From: Alphaproteobacteria bacterium
Lineage (GTDB): Bacteria; Pseudomonadota; Alphaproteobacteria; UBA9219
Assembly: GCA_028693775.1 (NCBI GenBank)
Contig: JAQUUS010000011.1
Location: forward strand, 1 to 13,223
Direction: 5' to 3'
DNA: 13,223 bases
Part shown: positions 6,801 through 12,595 of the stretch, piece after piece
How the letters are laid out: the number at the start of each line of letters is the position of its first letter
Position numbering within the stretch: the stretch's first letter is position 1
Made by a program: the position numbers and the translations under genes
Notes under the pieces: generated by a model
Seen by the model: the letters and a program-made list of their open reading frames with translations, nothing else
Database searches by the model: none
Told to the model about the DNA's origin: nothing

Positions 6801-7123
6801 TTCGTCTTCCAGCTCCCGTCGGTGCCCTGATACTTGCTGCCGGGAGCGAGGTTGCCCACAATCTGCTGAGCGGCAAGCTTGGCCACAACGTCGATGGGCT
6901 GCCCGTTCTGCTTCGAGATGCGGGCGTATTCGTTCTTGCGCTTGGCATTGACGTCCGACACAAGGGCGCTCACCTCAGCCGAGGGCTTGAGTGCGGTCAC
7001 ATAGCCGTCGGCCTTTTCGCCCACAAGGCCGGAGCCGCGCGCGCCGTGCAAATCGAGAGCCAAAGCGGGAGAAGCCGCCAAAAAGGCCGCGAGAGTTCCC
7101 AACACGAAAAGCTTAGATTTCAT
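6797..7123 (-). CDS. ydbL: YdbL family (DUF1318) periplasmic protein
   Basis: A 108-residue protein with a signal peptide (about 1-22, ending SPALA) and the YdbL/DUF1318 body. ARGSGLVGEKADGYVTAL at 28-45 matches the family's RxxGxVGExxxGYLxAL pattern. Then come VNAKRKNEYARISKQNG at 58-74, VAKLAAQQIV at 80-89, and a C-terminal Gly-Lys-Tyr-Gln-Gly plus DGSW-K tail. In E. coli YdbL works with the lipoprotein YnbE and the inner-membrane protein YdbH in outer-membrane lipid homeostasis, reportedly controlling YnbE assembly in the periplasm. Here it is the last gene of the same ydbH-ynbE-ydbL order, 11 nt after ynbE, with GGAGG at 7133-7129 as ribosome site. The family call is firm; function is transferred from E. 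coli. Confidence 0.9.
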   Translation of the reverse strand: MKSKLFVLGTLAAFLAASPALALDLHGARGSGLVGEKADGYVTALKPSAEVSALVSDVNAKRKNEYARISKQNGQPIDVVAKLAAQQIVGNLAPGSKYQGTDGSWKTK

Positions 7124-7134
7124 AACGACCTCCG

Positions 7135-7323
7135 TTAAAAGACATCCGGGTTCTTGGCAATCGCCTGCTGAACATCCTTCTGGATCTCAACCTTGATGTG
7201 CTGTTCGATATTGACGTTCAGGTTGATCTCGATGGGTTTATCGGGCGCCTGAACCTGCACAGTGGGCGTGCAAGCGGCGGCGAGAAACAACGCGGGAACG
7301 ACCAGGCTAATTTTGTGCATCAT
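7135..7323 (-). CDS. ynbE: YnbE family outer-membrane lipoprotein
   Basis: A 62-residue lipoprotein. The lipobox is L-A-A-A-C with the lipidated Cys18 (Cys17 if the second of two tandem ATGs is used); position -3 is Ala where Leu is more usual. After cleavage the chain reads CTPTVQVQAPDKPIEINLNV, then an alternating beta-strand-like segment, a helical KDVQQAIAK and a terminal DVF. The CTP...V.AP..PI.INLNV.IE pattern is diagnostic for YnbE. In E. coli YnbE stacks beta strands onto the C-terminal end of YdbH to complete an inner-to-outer membrane bridge for phospholipid movement. The start overlaps the end of ydbH by 17 bp, implying translational coupling, and ydbL follows after 11 nt. Confidence 0.9.
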   Translation of the reverse strand: MMHKISLVVPALFLAAACTPTVQVQAPDKPIEINLNVNIEQHIKVEIQKDVQQAIAKNPDVF

Positions 7324-8443
7324 TGCCTTGCTCCAGAATTTCCTTGGGGTTGGTCAGCCACAGAAGATTTTGCTTGATAAAGTCTAGCACGTCGCCGGTC
7401 AGGTTAATACTGATTTTAAACAAGCGCCCGTTTTGAACTTTTGGATTCCGTCCTTCGAGATTCAAGCGCGCCGAAAGCGGCTTGTCTGACCCGCCGTCGG
7501 CCTGAACGGAAAGAGCCGTGTAGCGGAAATCTGCCAAAGCGTCGCGCAGCATCGCGACCTGCAAATTGTCGCCGGGAACAGCATCGGGAGAAAGCCTGAT
7601 GACTCCCGATCCCTCGCTTTTCAAAAGCCCCTGCCGAACGGCGAAGCCGCCCTTGCGGTCCAGAAGAACGGGCAAAACGCCCGAGATATCGCCTGTCGCC
7701 GAAGCCTTGCCGCCCAGCATCTTCTGAAAGAGCGCATCGGCCGACACGCGGCGCACGCTGAGATCGACCGGAATGGCCGCATCGCCCCCGAGCGGAACCT
7801 TGACGTCCCGCACAGCCAGTGTCCCGCCGTTCCACGGCATCGACGCGCTCTCGACCGTCAAGACCGATTTTTCCGGGCTCTTCGCATCGAAAACCGACCG
7901 GAACGCCATGCGATAAGCCTTGTCGCCGCTCGAAAAAGTCCCGTCCGCCTCCGCGCCGTCCTTAAAAACAACGAACGTCCCGTTCCCCGCCACAGGCGGA
8001 ACGGCCTCGCCCGCGCCGCCGGAGCGCAGTCCCGAAACGGTCCAGTCGCCGCTCCAGAGCGCGCCCAAAACGCGCCCTTTTCCCACAAAAACAGCCGCGG
8101 CCACCTCGACCGACGCGCTCTTGGCCTTCGCCCGCGCATTGGAGAGCGAAAGCCGGTCGATCCGTTCGTCATAAAGAAGCCCGCGAAGCGTATACCCGAT
8201 CTCAAGCCTGTCCGCCGAAAACGGAACCTCGCCCTGCAAAGAAATATTTTCAAAAACGAACGCTTCCGAATCGATCCGCGAAATCGAAAATTCGGCCTGA
8301 GAGACCCCCTGCGCCAGCAAAACCCGCCGGACGGCATACGCGGCCAGATCTTCCTTCGGCAGGAAGAAATAGAGCCCCAAAGCCGCCAGCGCCAGGATGG
8401 CCAAAAGCGCAACGAGCCGTTTTTTCCAGGCAGACAAAGCCAT
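7307..8443 (-). CDS. ydbH: YdbH family AsmA-like envelope protein, compact form
   Basis: A 378-residue protein with one N-terminal membrane anchor at about 9-28 and the remainder in the periplasm, rich in alternating beta-strand segments typical of AsmA-like lipid-transport proteins. The C-terminal block, SARLNLEGRNPKVQNGRLF with KISINLTGDVLDFI (about 324-356), is the recognisable YdbH/DUF748-like end. ATG 8443 is preferred because GGAAGG lies about 10 nt upstream and the anchor follows at once; the frame is open to 8551, and ATG 8482 or 8479 are alternatives. E. coli YdbH is about 880 residues, so this one is less than half as long. Only 110 bp separate it from the divergent sirtuin gene, so no missing 5' part fits upstream. 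It is followed by ynbE (17-bp overlap) and ydbL, supporting the assignment. Confidence 0.82.
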   Translation of the reverse strand: MALSAWKKRLVALLAILALAALGLYFFLPKEDLAAYAVRRVLLAQGVSQAEFSISRIDSEAFVFENISLQGEVPFSADRLEIGYTLRGLLYDERIDRLSLSNARAKAKSASVEVAAAVFVGKGRVLGALWSGDWTVSGLRSGGAGEAVPPVAGNGTFVVFKDGAEADGTFSSGDKAYRMAFRSVFDAKSPEKSVLTVESASMPWNGGTLAVRDVKVPLGGDAAIPVDLSVRRVSADALFQKMLGGKASATGDISGVLPVLLDRKGGFAVRQGLLKSEGSGVIRLSPDAVPGDNLQVAMLRDALADFRYTALSVQADGGSDKPLSARLNLEGRNPKVQNGRLFKISINLTGDVLDFIKQNLLWLTNPKEILEQGNDAQN

Positions 8444-8495
8444 AAGCCGGGCCCTTCCGTAAAAAAAAAGATATCCCATCATACCCCAAGCGCAT

Positions 8496-8524
8496 TTGAA
8501 AAACACCCCCAGCCGCAATAAGAT
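8496..8524 (+). promoter_or_regulatory. Candidate sigma-70 promoter for the sirtuin gene
   Basis: TTGAAA (8496-8501) and TAAGAT (8519-8524) are spaced by 17 nt in the 110-bp divergent region 8444-8553, which gives a leader of roughly 25 nt before ATG 8554. The -35 matches five of six consensus bases, the -10 four of six. On the opposite strand TATGAT (8484-8479) could be the -10 for ydbH, without a clear -35. Confidence 0.45.
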
Positions 8525-8553
8525 GAATCCTTCACAGCAAAGGCCCCTCATTC

Positions 8554-9276
8554 ATGCTTCCCACATTCAAGAAAATCGTCGTCCTGACCGGCGCGGGCAT
8601 CTCCGCCGAATCGGGCGTCCCCGTATTTCGCGGCCCCGACGGCCTGTGGCACGGCCGCCGCGTCGAAGACGTTGCGACCCACGACGCGCTCGTGCGCGAT
8701 CCGTGGGGCGTCAACGCGTTTTTCAACGGCCTGCGCAGCTTCGTCAAAGACATCCAGCCGAACCCGGCGCACCTCGCGCTCAAAAAACTCGAAGACGTCT
8801 ACAAAAACGACCTCCTCGTCGTGACTCAAAACGTCGATCCGCTTCACAAGCGCGCGGGCAGCAAAAACCTCCTGCCCATGCACGGCGAACTGCAAAGTAT
8901 CTATTGCGAATACTGCGGCAACCGCTCCCCGTTTTTCGACGACGCACTTGAGCAAACGCCCTGCCCGTCGTGCGGCCAAACGGGCCAGCTTCGCCCGGAC
9001 ATCGTGCTGTTCAGCGAAATGCCCTACTTCATGGACGAAATCTACGCGTCGCTGGCGCAGTGCGATCTGTTCGTCGCCGTCGGCACATCGGGTTTTGTCT
9101 ACCCCGCCGCAGGCTTCGTCGACCTCGCCATGGCCTCCGGAGCCCATACCATCGAAGTCAATCTCGCCGAAACGCAGCGTTCGCCCTCTTTCGCCGAAAA
9201 GCGCACAGGCCCCGCAGGAAAGACCCTCCCGGCCCTCGTCGACGAGCTAATCGAAGGCCGGGCAAAAACCCCCTGA
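8554..9276 (+). CDS. cobB: NAD-dependent protein deacylase, class III-like sirtuin (CobB-like)
   Basis: A 240-residue cytoplasmic sirtuin that removes acyl groups from protein lysines using NAD+. Motifs in order: GAGISAESGVPVFRGPDGLW at 13-32 (NAD binding), TQNVDPLHKRAGS at 91-103, catalytic His110 in MHGEL, zinc cysteines 118/121 and 137/140, RPDIVLFSEMP at 147-157, and GTSGFVYPAAGF at 177-188. It follows E. coli CobB almost end to end. However, the CobB acyl-selective pair Tyr92/Arg95 in FYNAR aligns by eye with Phe57 and Leu60 in FFNGL, so desuccinylase or demalonylase activity is doubtful and deacetylation more likely. AAAGG lies about 13 nt before the start. The nitroreductase gene begins 62 nt downstream from its own candidate promoter. 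Confidence 0.92.
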   Translation: MLPTFKKIVVLTGAGISAESGVPVFRGPDGLWHGRRVEDVATHDALVRDPWGVNAFFNGLRSFVKDIQPNPAHLALKKLEDVYKNDLLVVTQNVDPLHKRAGSKNLLPMHGELQSIYCEYCGNRSPFFDDALEQTPCPSCGQTGQLRPDIVLFSEMPYFMDEIYASLAQCDLFVAVGTSGFVYPAAGFVDLAMASGAHTIEVNLAETQRSPSFAEKRTGPAGKTLPALVDELIEGRAKTP

Positions 9277-9292
9277 TTCTTCGGCCCATAAA

Positions 9293-9301
9293 TGCTATAC
9301 T
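9293..9301 (+). promoter_or_regulatory. Extended -10 promoter for the nitroreductase gene
   Basis: TGCTATACT is an extended -10 (TGn plus TATACT) placed just after the sirtuin stop. The -35 region (CTGATT, 9273-9278) overlaps that stop and is poor, which is common with extended -10 promoters. Transcription would begin near 9308, about 30 nt before ATG 9339. Confidence 0.5.
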
Positions 9302-9335
9302 CCGGCCTCAATAAGCGACTATCAGGAAGGAGTAT
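9297..9335. repeat. Inverted repeat linking the -10 region and the ribosome site
   Basis: ATACTCC (9297-9303) and GGAGTAT (9329-9335) are exact reverse complements, 25 nt apart. The left arm overlaps the -10 box and the right arm overlaps the Shine-Dalgarno AAGGAG (9327-9332). The left arm would lie upstream of the transcript start, so pairing in RNA is unlikely unless transcription begins further upstream; a DNA operator or chance are the alternatives. Confidence 0.3.
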
Positions 9336-9338
9336 GTT

Positions 9339-9935
9339 ATGGCCGAATTACAGAATCCCCCCGCAACCCTGAGCGTCATCGACGCCATCTACAACCGCCG
9401 CTCCGTGCGGGATTTCAAACCTCAGCCTGTCGACGAAGCAACAATCAGAACGCTGATCGACGCCGCCATCCACGCCCCGACGGCGATGCATCAACAGCCG
9501 TGGTCCTTCGTGATCGTCCACGACCAATCCCTGCTCGACGGCATTTCCGAAACGGCCAAGGCCATGGTGCGCGCCGACGCGCAAAAAGAAGGCTCGCCGC
9601 AAGCGAAAGAAAAACTCGACATCGTCAACGACCCCGGCTTCCACGTTTTCTACAACGCGAGCACGCTGCTGCTGATATGCAGCAAGATCCCCAGCGGCTC
9701 GGCCATCGCCGACTGCTGGCTGGCCGCACAAAACGTGCTGCTCACGGCCACAGCCAAGGGCCTTGGCACCTGCATCGTGGGCTTCTCCATCGGCGCGCTC
9801 AACACGCCCGAATGGAAAGCCAAACTTCAAATTCCCGCCGACACAACCGTCGTCGCGCCGATCCTCATCGGCATCCCGGCAACGGAAACGCCTGTGGTTC
9901 CCCGCACTCCCGCCGACATTCTTGCATGGAAATAA
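9339..9935 (+). CDS. Nitroreductase family FMN flavoprotein
   Basis: A 198-residue protein of usual length for the NfsA/FRP-type nitroreductase fold, normally a homodimer that binds FMN and uses NAD(P)H. RRSVRDF at 20-26 gives the FMN phosphate arginines. HAPTAMHQQPWSFVIV at 45-60 corresponds to the APSxxNxQPWxFVVV block, with His51 where Asn is usual. AAQNVLLTATAKGLGTCIVG at 129-148 and PILIGIP at 174-180 complete the FMN site. The physiological electron acceptor cannot be predicted; family members reduce quinones, nitroaromatics, flavins or enoates. AAGGAG is 6 nt before ATG 9339. An out-of-frame ATG at 9334 is not used. The MFS gene begins 1 nt after the stop, so the two are co-transcribed. 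Confidence 0.9.
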   Translation: MAELQNPPATLSVIDAIYNRRSVRDFKPQPVDEATIRTLIDAAIHAPTAMHQQPWSFVIVHDQSLLDGISETAKAMVRADAQKEGSPQAKEKLDIVNDPGFHVFYNASTLLLICSKIPSGSAIADCWLAAQNVLLTATAKGLGTCIVGFSIGALNTPEWKAKLQIPADTTVVAPILIGIPATETPVVPRTPADILAWK

Positions 9936-9936
9936 C

Positions 9937-11112
9937 ATGAAAAGCCCACCGTTGCCGCGCTCGATCTGGGCGCTCGGATTCGTCAGCATGTTCATGGACG
10001 TCTCGTCCGAGCTCGTGCACAGCCTCCTTCCGATCTTCGTGGTAACAACGCTGGGTGCCTCGACTCTCTCGCTGGGCCTTCTCGAAGGCTTCGCCGAAGC
10101 GACGGCCATGATCTCCAAAATGTTTTCGGGCGTTCTCAGCGACTGGCTGGGCAAGCGCAAAATCCTCGCGATCCTCGGCTACGGCCTGTCGGCGCTCACC
10201 AAGCCGCTGTTTCCGCTGGCGCACTCGATGGAATGGGTCTTCACGGCCCGCATGATCGACCGCGTCGGCAAAGGCATTCGCGGCGCACCGCGCGACGCGC
10301 TGATCGCCGACATCGTGCCGTCAAGCCTGCGCGGCGCAGCCTACGGCCTCCGGCAAGCGCTGGATACCGTCGGCGCCTTCGTCGGCCCCGGCCTCGCGAT
10401 TTTCCTCATGCTGGTTTTTTCGGGCAACATCCGTGCGGTCTACTGGTTCGCCGTCATCCCGGCCCTTTTGTGCGTGTTGCTGCTGATCTTCGGCGTCCAG
10501 GAACCCGACCGCAAACCCGGCGCGACGAACGCCAAATTCAAAATCAACCGCGAAGAGCTCGCCAAGCTTGGCCGTCCCTATTGGAGCGTCGTCCTCGTCG
10601 GCTCGGTGCTCACGCTGGCGCGGTTCAGCGAGGCGTTCCTCGTCCTGCGCGCGCAAGACGCAGGCCTTGAGGCGTCATGGGCCCCGTCAGTCCTTGTGGT
10701 GATGAGCTTTGTCTATTCGCTGGCGGCCTATCCGGCAGGCATTTTGTCCGACCGCATGGACCGCCGCCTGATCCTGATGATCGGAACGGGAATCCTCGTT
10801 CTCGCCGACCTCACGCTGGCATTCGCATCCGGAGTCTGGGGCGTCATGCTCGGCGTCGGGCTATGGGGCCTGCACATGGGCCTGTCGCAAGGCATGCTGG
10901 CCGCGCTCGTGGCGGACACAACCCCGCAAGAATGGCGCGGAACGTCCTTCGGCCTGTTCAATCTCGTAACGGGGCTCGTCCTTCTGGCCGCAAGCGCGCT
11001 CGCAGGCTACCTGTGGCAAACGCACGGTCCGCAAGCAACGTTCCTCGCGGGCGCGACATTCTCAACGCTTGCGTTCGCCGGGCTATGCATCACGCGGTGC
11101 AAAAAAGCCTAG
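9937..11112 (+). CDS. Major facilitator superfamily transporter
   Basis: A 391-residue inner-membrane protein with about 12 hydrophobic segments. The start at 9937 is one nt after the nitroreductase stop, with GGAA close upstream; the longer open frame from 9763 would lie inside the nitroreductase gene and add a non-membrane polar stretch. The loop between helices 2 and 3 has the MFS motif A, GVLSDWLGKRK at 65-75. ARMIDRVGKGIRGAPRDALI at 104-123 is typical of a large bacterial MFS branch (DRxGKGxRxxPRDALIA) related to drug-efflux permeases. A second motif-A-like GILSDRMDRR begins the C-terminal half (about 268-277). Substrate unknown; coupling to an FMN reductase could suggest export of a redox-active compound, which is inference. 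Its stop overlaps the convergent ferritin-like gene. Confidence 0.88.
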   Translation: MKSPPLPRSIWALGFVSMFMDVSSELVHSLLPIFVVTTLGASTLSLGLLEGFAEATAMISKMFSGVLSDWLGKRKILAILGYGLSALTKPLFPLAHSMEWVFTARMIDRVGKGIRGAPRDALIADIVPSSLRGAAYGLRQALDTVGAFVGPGLAIFLMLVFSGNIRAVYWFAVIPALLCVLLLIFGVQEPDRKPGATNAKFKINREELAKLGRPYWSVVLVGSVLTLARFSEAFLVLRAQDAGLEASWAPSVLVVMSFVYSLAAYPAGILSDRMDRRLILMIGTGILVLADLTLAFASGVWGVMLGVGLWGLHMGLSQGMLAALVADTTPQEWRGTSFGLFNLVTGLVLLAASALAGYLWQTHGPQATFLAGATFSTLAFAGLCITRCKKA

Positions 11113-11387
11113 GTGTGAGCGATCGCCCTCTCGGTAAAGATCCAGTCCTTCAGTTCCTTTGAGAAGCTGGGATCCCGGCGGCGAATCCATTCGAGAAGCA
11201 TGGCGGCATGCTCTTTTTCCTCGTCGCGATTGTGTTCCAAAAGAGCCTTAAGGTCAGTGTCCGAACAAACATCGACGCGCTGGTTATACCAGTCGATGGC
11301 CTCGAGTTCTTCCTTGAGAGATTCAATGGCGCGATGCATATCGCGAACGGAAACCGAAAGCTTGTCGGCGGATTCCTGATAAGTCAT
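11109..11387 (-). CDS. Encapsulated-ferritin-like protein (EncFtn family), no cargo tag
   Basis: A 92-residue helical protein that closely resembles the Rhodospirillum rubrum EncFtn ferroxidase: EELEAIDWYNQRVD at 26-39, then HNRDEEKEHAAMLLEWIRR at 52-70, then LKDWIFTE. The half-ferroxidase ligands correspond to Glu27, Glu57 and His60, with Trp33 and Tyr34 also kept. EncFtn forms ring-like decamers whose iron-oxidising sites assemble at subunit interfaces; the family normally acts inside an encapsulin shell, delivered by a C-terminal targeting peptide. This protein ends just after the last helix (TERAIAHT) and has no such tail, and no encapsulin gene is adjacent. AAGGAG (11399-11394) is 6 nt upstream of the ATG. 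Stops of this and the MFS gene share CTAG at 11109-11112. Confidence 0.88.
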   Translation of the reverse strand: MTYQESADKLSVSVRDMHRAIESLKEELEAIDWYNQRVDVCSDTDLKALLEHNRDEEKEHAAMLLEWIRRRDPSFSKELKDWIFTERAIAHT

Positions 11388-11427
11388 GACACTCTCCTTT
11401 TTTTTCGTTTCGTTATATATCGGGCGG

Positions 11428-11457
11428 ATTATAGCATGCCCCCAAGACTCAATCCAA
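11428..11457 (-). promoter_or_regulatory. Strong extended -10 promoter for the EncFtn-like gene
   Basis: On the minus strand TTGGAT (11457-11452) and a perfect TATAAT (11433-11428) are 18 nt apart, and TGC directly precedes the -10, giving the extended form TGCTATAAT. The -35 overlaps the last codons and stop of the ABC permease gene. The leader of about 33 nt is A-rich on the sense strand with a small ACGAA-ACGAA direct repeat before the Shine-Dalgarno. No clear iron-responsive operator was recognised. Confidence 0.65.
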
Positions 11458-12591
11458 CGTCTTGCGATAAAGCTTCATCGCAAGCGCAGTAATAAGAATC
11501 ATAAAAATGAACATAGGCCACAAGTGCGGCCAAATTTCGACAAACCCGCTCCCCTTGAGAAGAACGCTCCGAACGATGCGCATAAAATAGGTTACAGGCA
11601 GCATATCGCCGATAATGCGCGCCCAAACGGGCATGCCCGCAAAAGGAAACATATAGCCGGAAAGCAGAATGGACGGCAGCAGAACGGTCATGGACATCTG
11701 CATGGCCTGCATCTGGTTTTGCGCCGCCGAAGACATGGTAAAGCCCAACGCCAGATTGCAAACGATAAAAAAGATCAACGCGAGCGAAAGCAACCAAAGG
11801 CTCCCGATAATGGGAACGCCGAACAAAAATTTTGCGGTAAAAACGATAATCCCGGCCTGAAGGTATCCGATGCCCACATAAGGCAGGATCTTCCCTGCCA
11901 TGACCTCGATAGGCCGCACGGGCATGGACAAAAGGTTTTCCATGGTCCCCCGCTCGCGCTCGCGGGTCAAAGCCATGGCGGTCATCATGACGCCGGTCAT
12001 TGTGAGAACGATTCCCATGAGCCCCGGAACGATATTGTACCGCGAGAACCCCTCGGGATTGTAAAGCTTGTGAACCTGCACCTGATACGGAGCGTCCGTC
12101 CCCTTGAGATGCGCAAGCGCCCCCCTGAAATCCTCGCGCACAATCTGGCTCAAAACGCCGCCAACGGCGCCGAGCGCACCTGCCGAAGCGGTAGGATCGG
12201 TCGCATCGGCCTCGATCAACAAAGAAGGTTTGTCGCCGCGCACGATATCGCGCCCGAAATTTTCGGGAATGGAAACGACAAACTGAACCTTCCCCTGCTG
12301 AAGCAAAAGCCGGGCCTCGTCCTCCGAAGCGGCCTCGCGCACGATATCGAAGTAAGACGAATTCTTGAGCCCCGCCACAATGCCGCGCGCAAACGGCCCA
12401 TTATCCTGCGACAAAATGGCAGTGGGCATATTTTTGGGATCGGTATTGATCGCATAGCCGAACAAAAGCAGCTGAACGATAGGAATCATAACGATCATGG
12501 CAAAGGTGCCGCGGTCGCGCCGAAGCTGCTTGAGCTCCTTGATCATAATAGCCCACATGCGCCGCAAAGAAGGATAGGCATCAAAGCTCAT
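11449..12591 (-). CDS. ABC-2 type exporter permease (YbhR/YbhS-like)
   Basis: A 380-residue inner-membrane protein with classic ABC-2 layout. The N-terminal cytoplasmic helix carries IMIKELKQLRRDRGTF (15-30), followed by a first membrane span at about 30-48. A periplasmic domain occupies about 50-180. Five spans follow at about 185-208, 236-256, 263-285, 300-318 and 355-373. The cytoplasmic ERERGTMENLLSMPVRPIEV at 211-230 is the diagnostic ABC-2 loop. ATG 12591 is chosen because GGGGAG lies upstream and it is 4 nt after the ATPase stop; the longer frame to 12672 overlaps the ATPase gene and adds an unlikely basic tail. With the neighbouring ATPase it forms a drug- or envelope-type exporter like E. 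coli YbhFSR; the substrate is unknown. Confidence 0.9.
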   Translation of the reverse strand: MSFDAYPSLRRMWAIMIKELKQLRRDRGTFAMIVMIPIVQLLLFGYAINTDPKNMPTAILSQDNGPFARGIVAGLKNSSYFDIVREAASEDEARLLLQQGKVQFVVSIPENFGRDIVRGDKPSLLIEADATDPTASAGALGAVGGVLSQIVREDFRGALAHLKGTDAPYQVQVHKLYNPEGFSRYNIVPGLMGIVLTMTGVMMTAMALTRERERGTMENLLSMPVRPIEVMAGKILPYVGIGYLQAGIIVFTAKFLFGVPIIGSLWLLSLALIFFIVCNLALGFTMSSAAQNQMQAMQMSMTVLLPSILLSGYMFPFAGMPVWARIIGDMLPVTYFMRIVRSVLLKGSGFVEIWPHLWPMFIFMILITALAMKLYRKTLD

Positions 12592-12595
12592 GGGC

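Noticed and set aside
8444..8551. Longer YdbH starts at 8551, 8482 or 8479.
   Set aside because: The extra residues precede the membrane anchor, overlap the divergent promoter region, and have a poorer ribosome site than ATG 8443.
9348..10160. A 270-codon minus-strand frame opposite the nitroreductase and MFS start.
   Set aside because: It covers two well-supported plus-strand genes and shows no motif.
11119..11126. GCGATCGC palindrome inside the EncFtn-like gene.
   Set aside because: A single 8-bp palindrome inside a coding region is expected by chance at this GC content; no repeats of it were noticed nearby.
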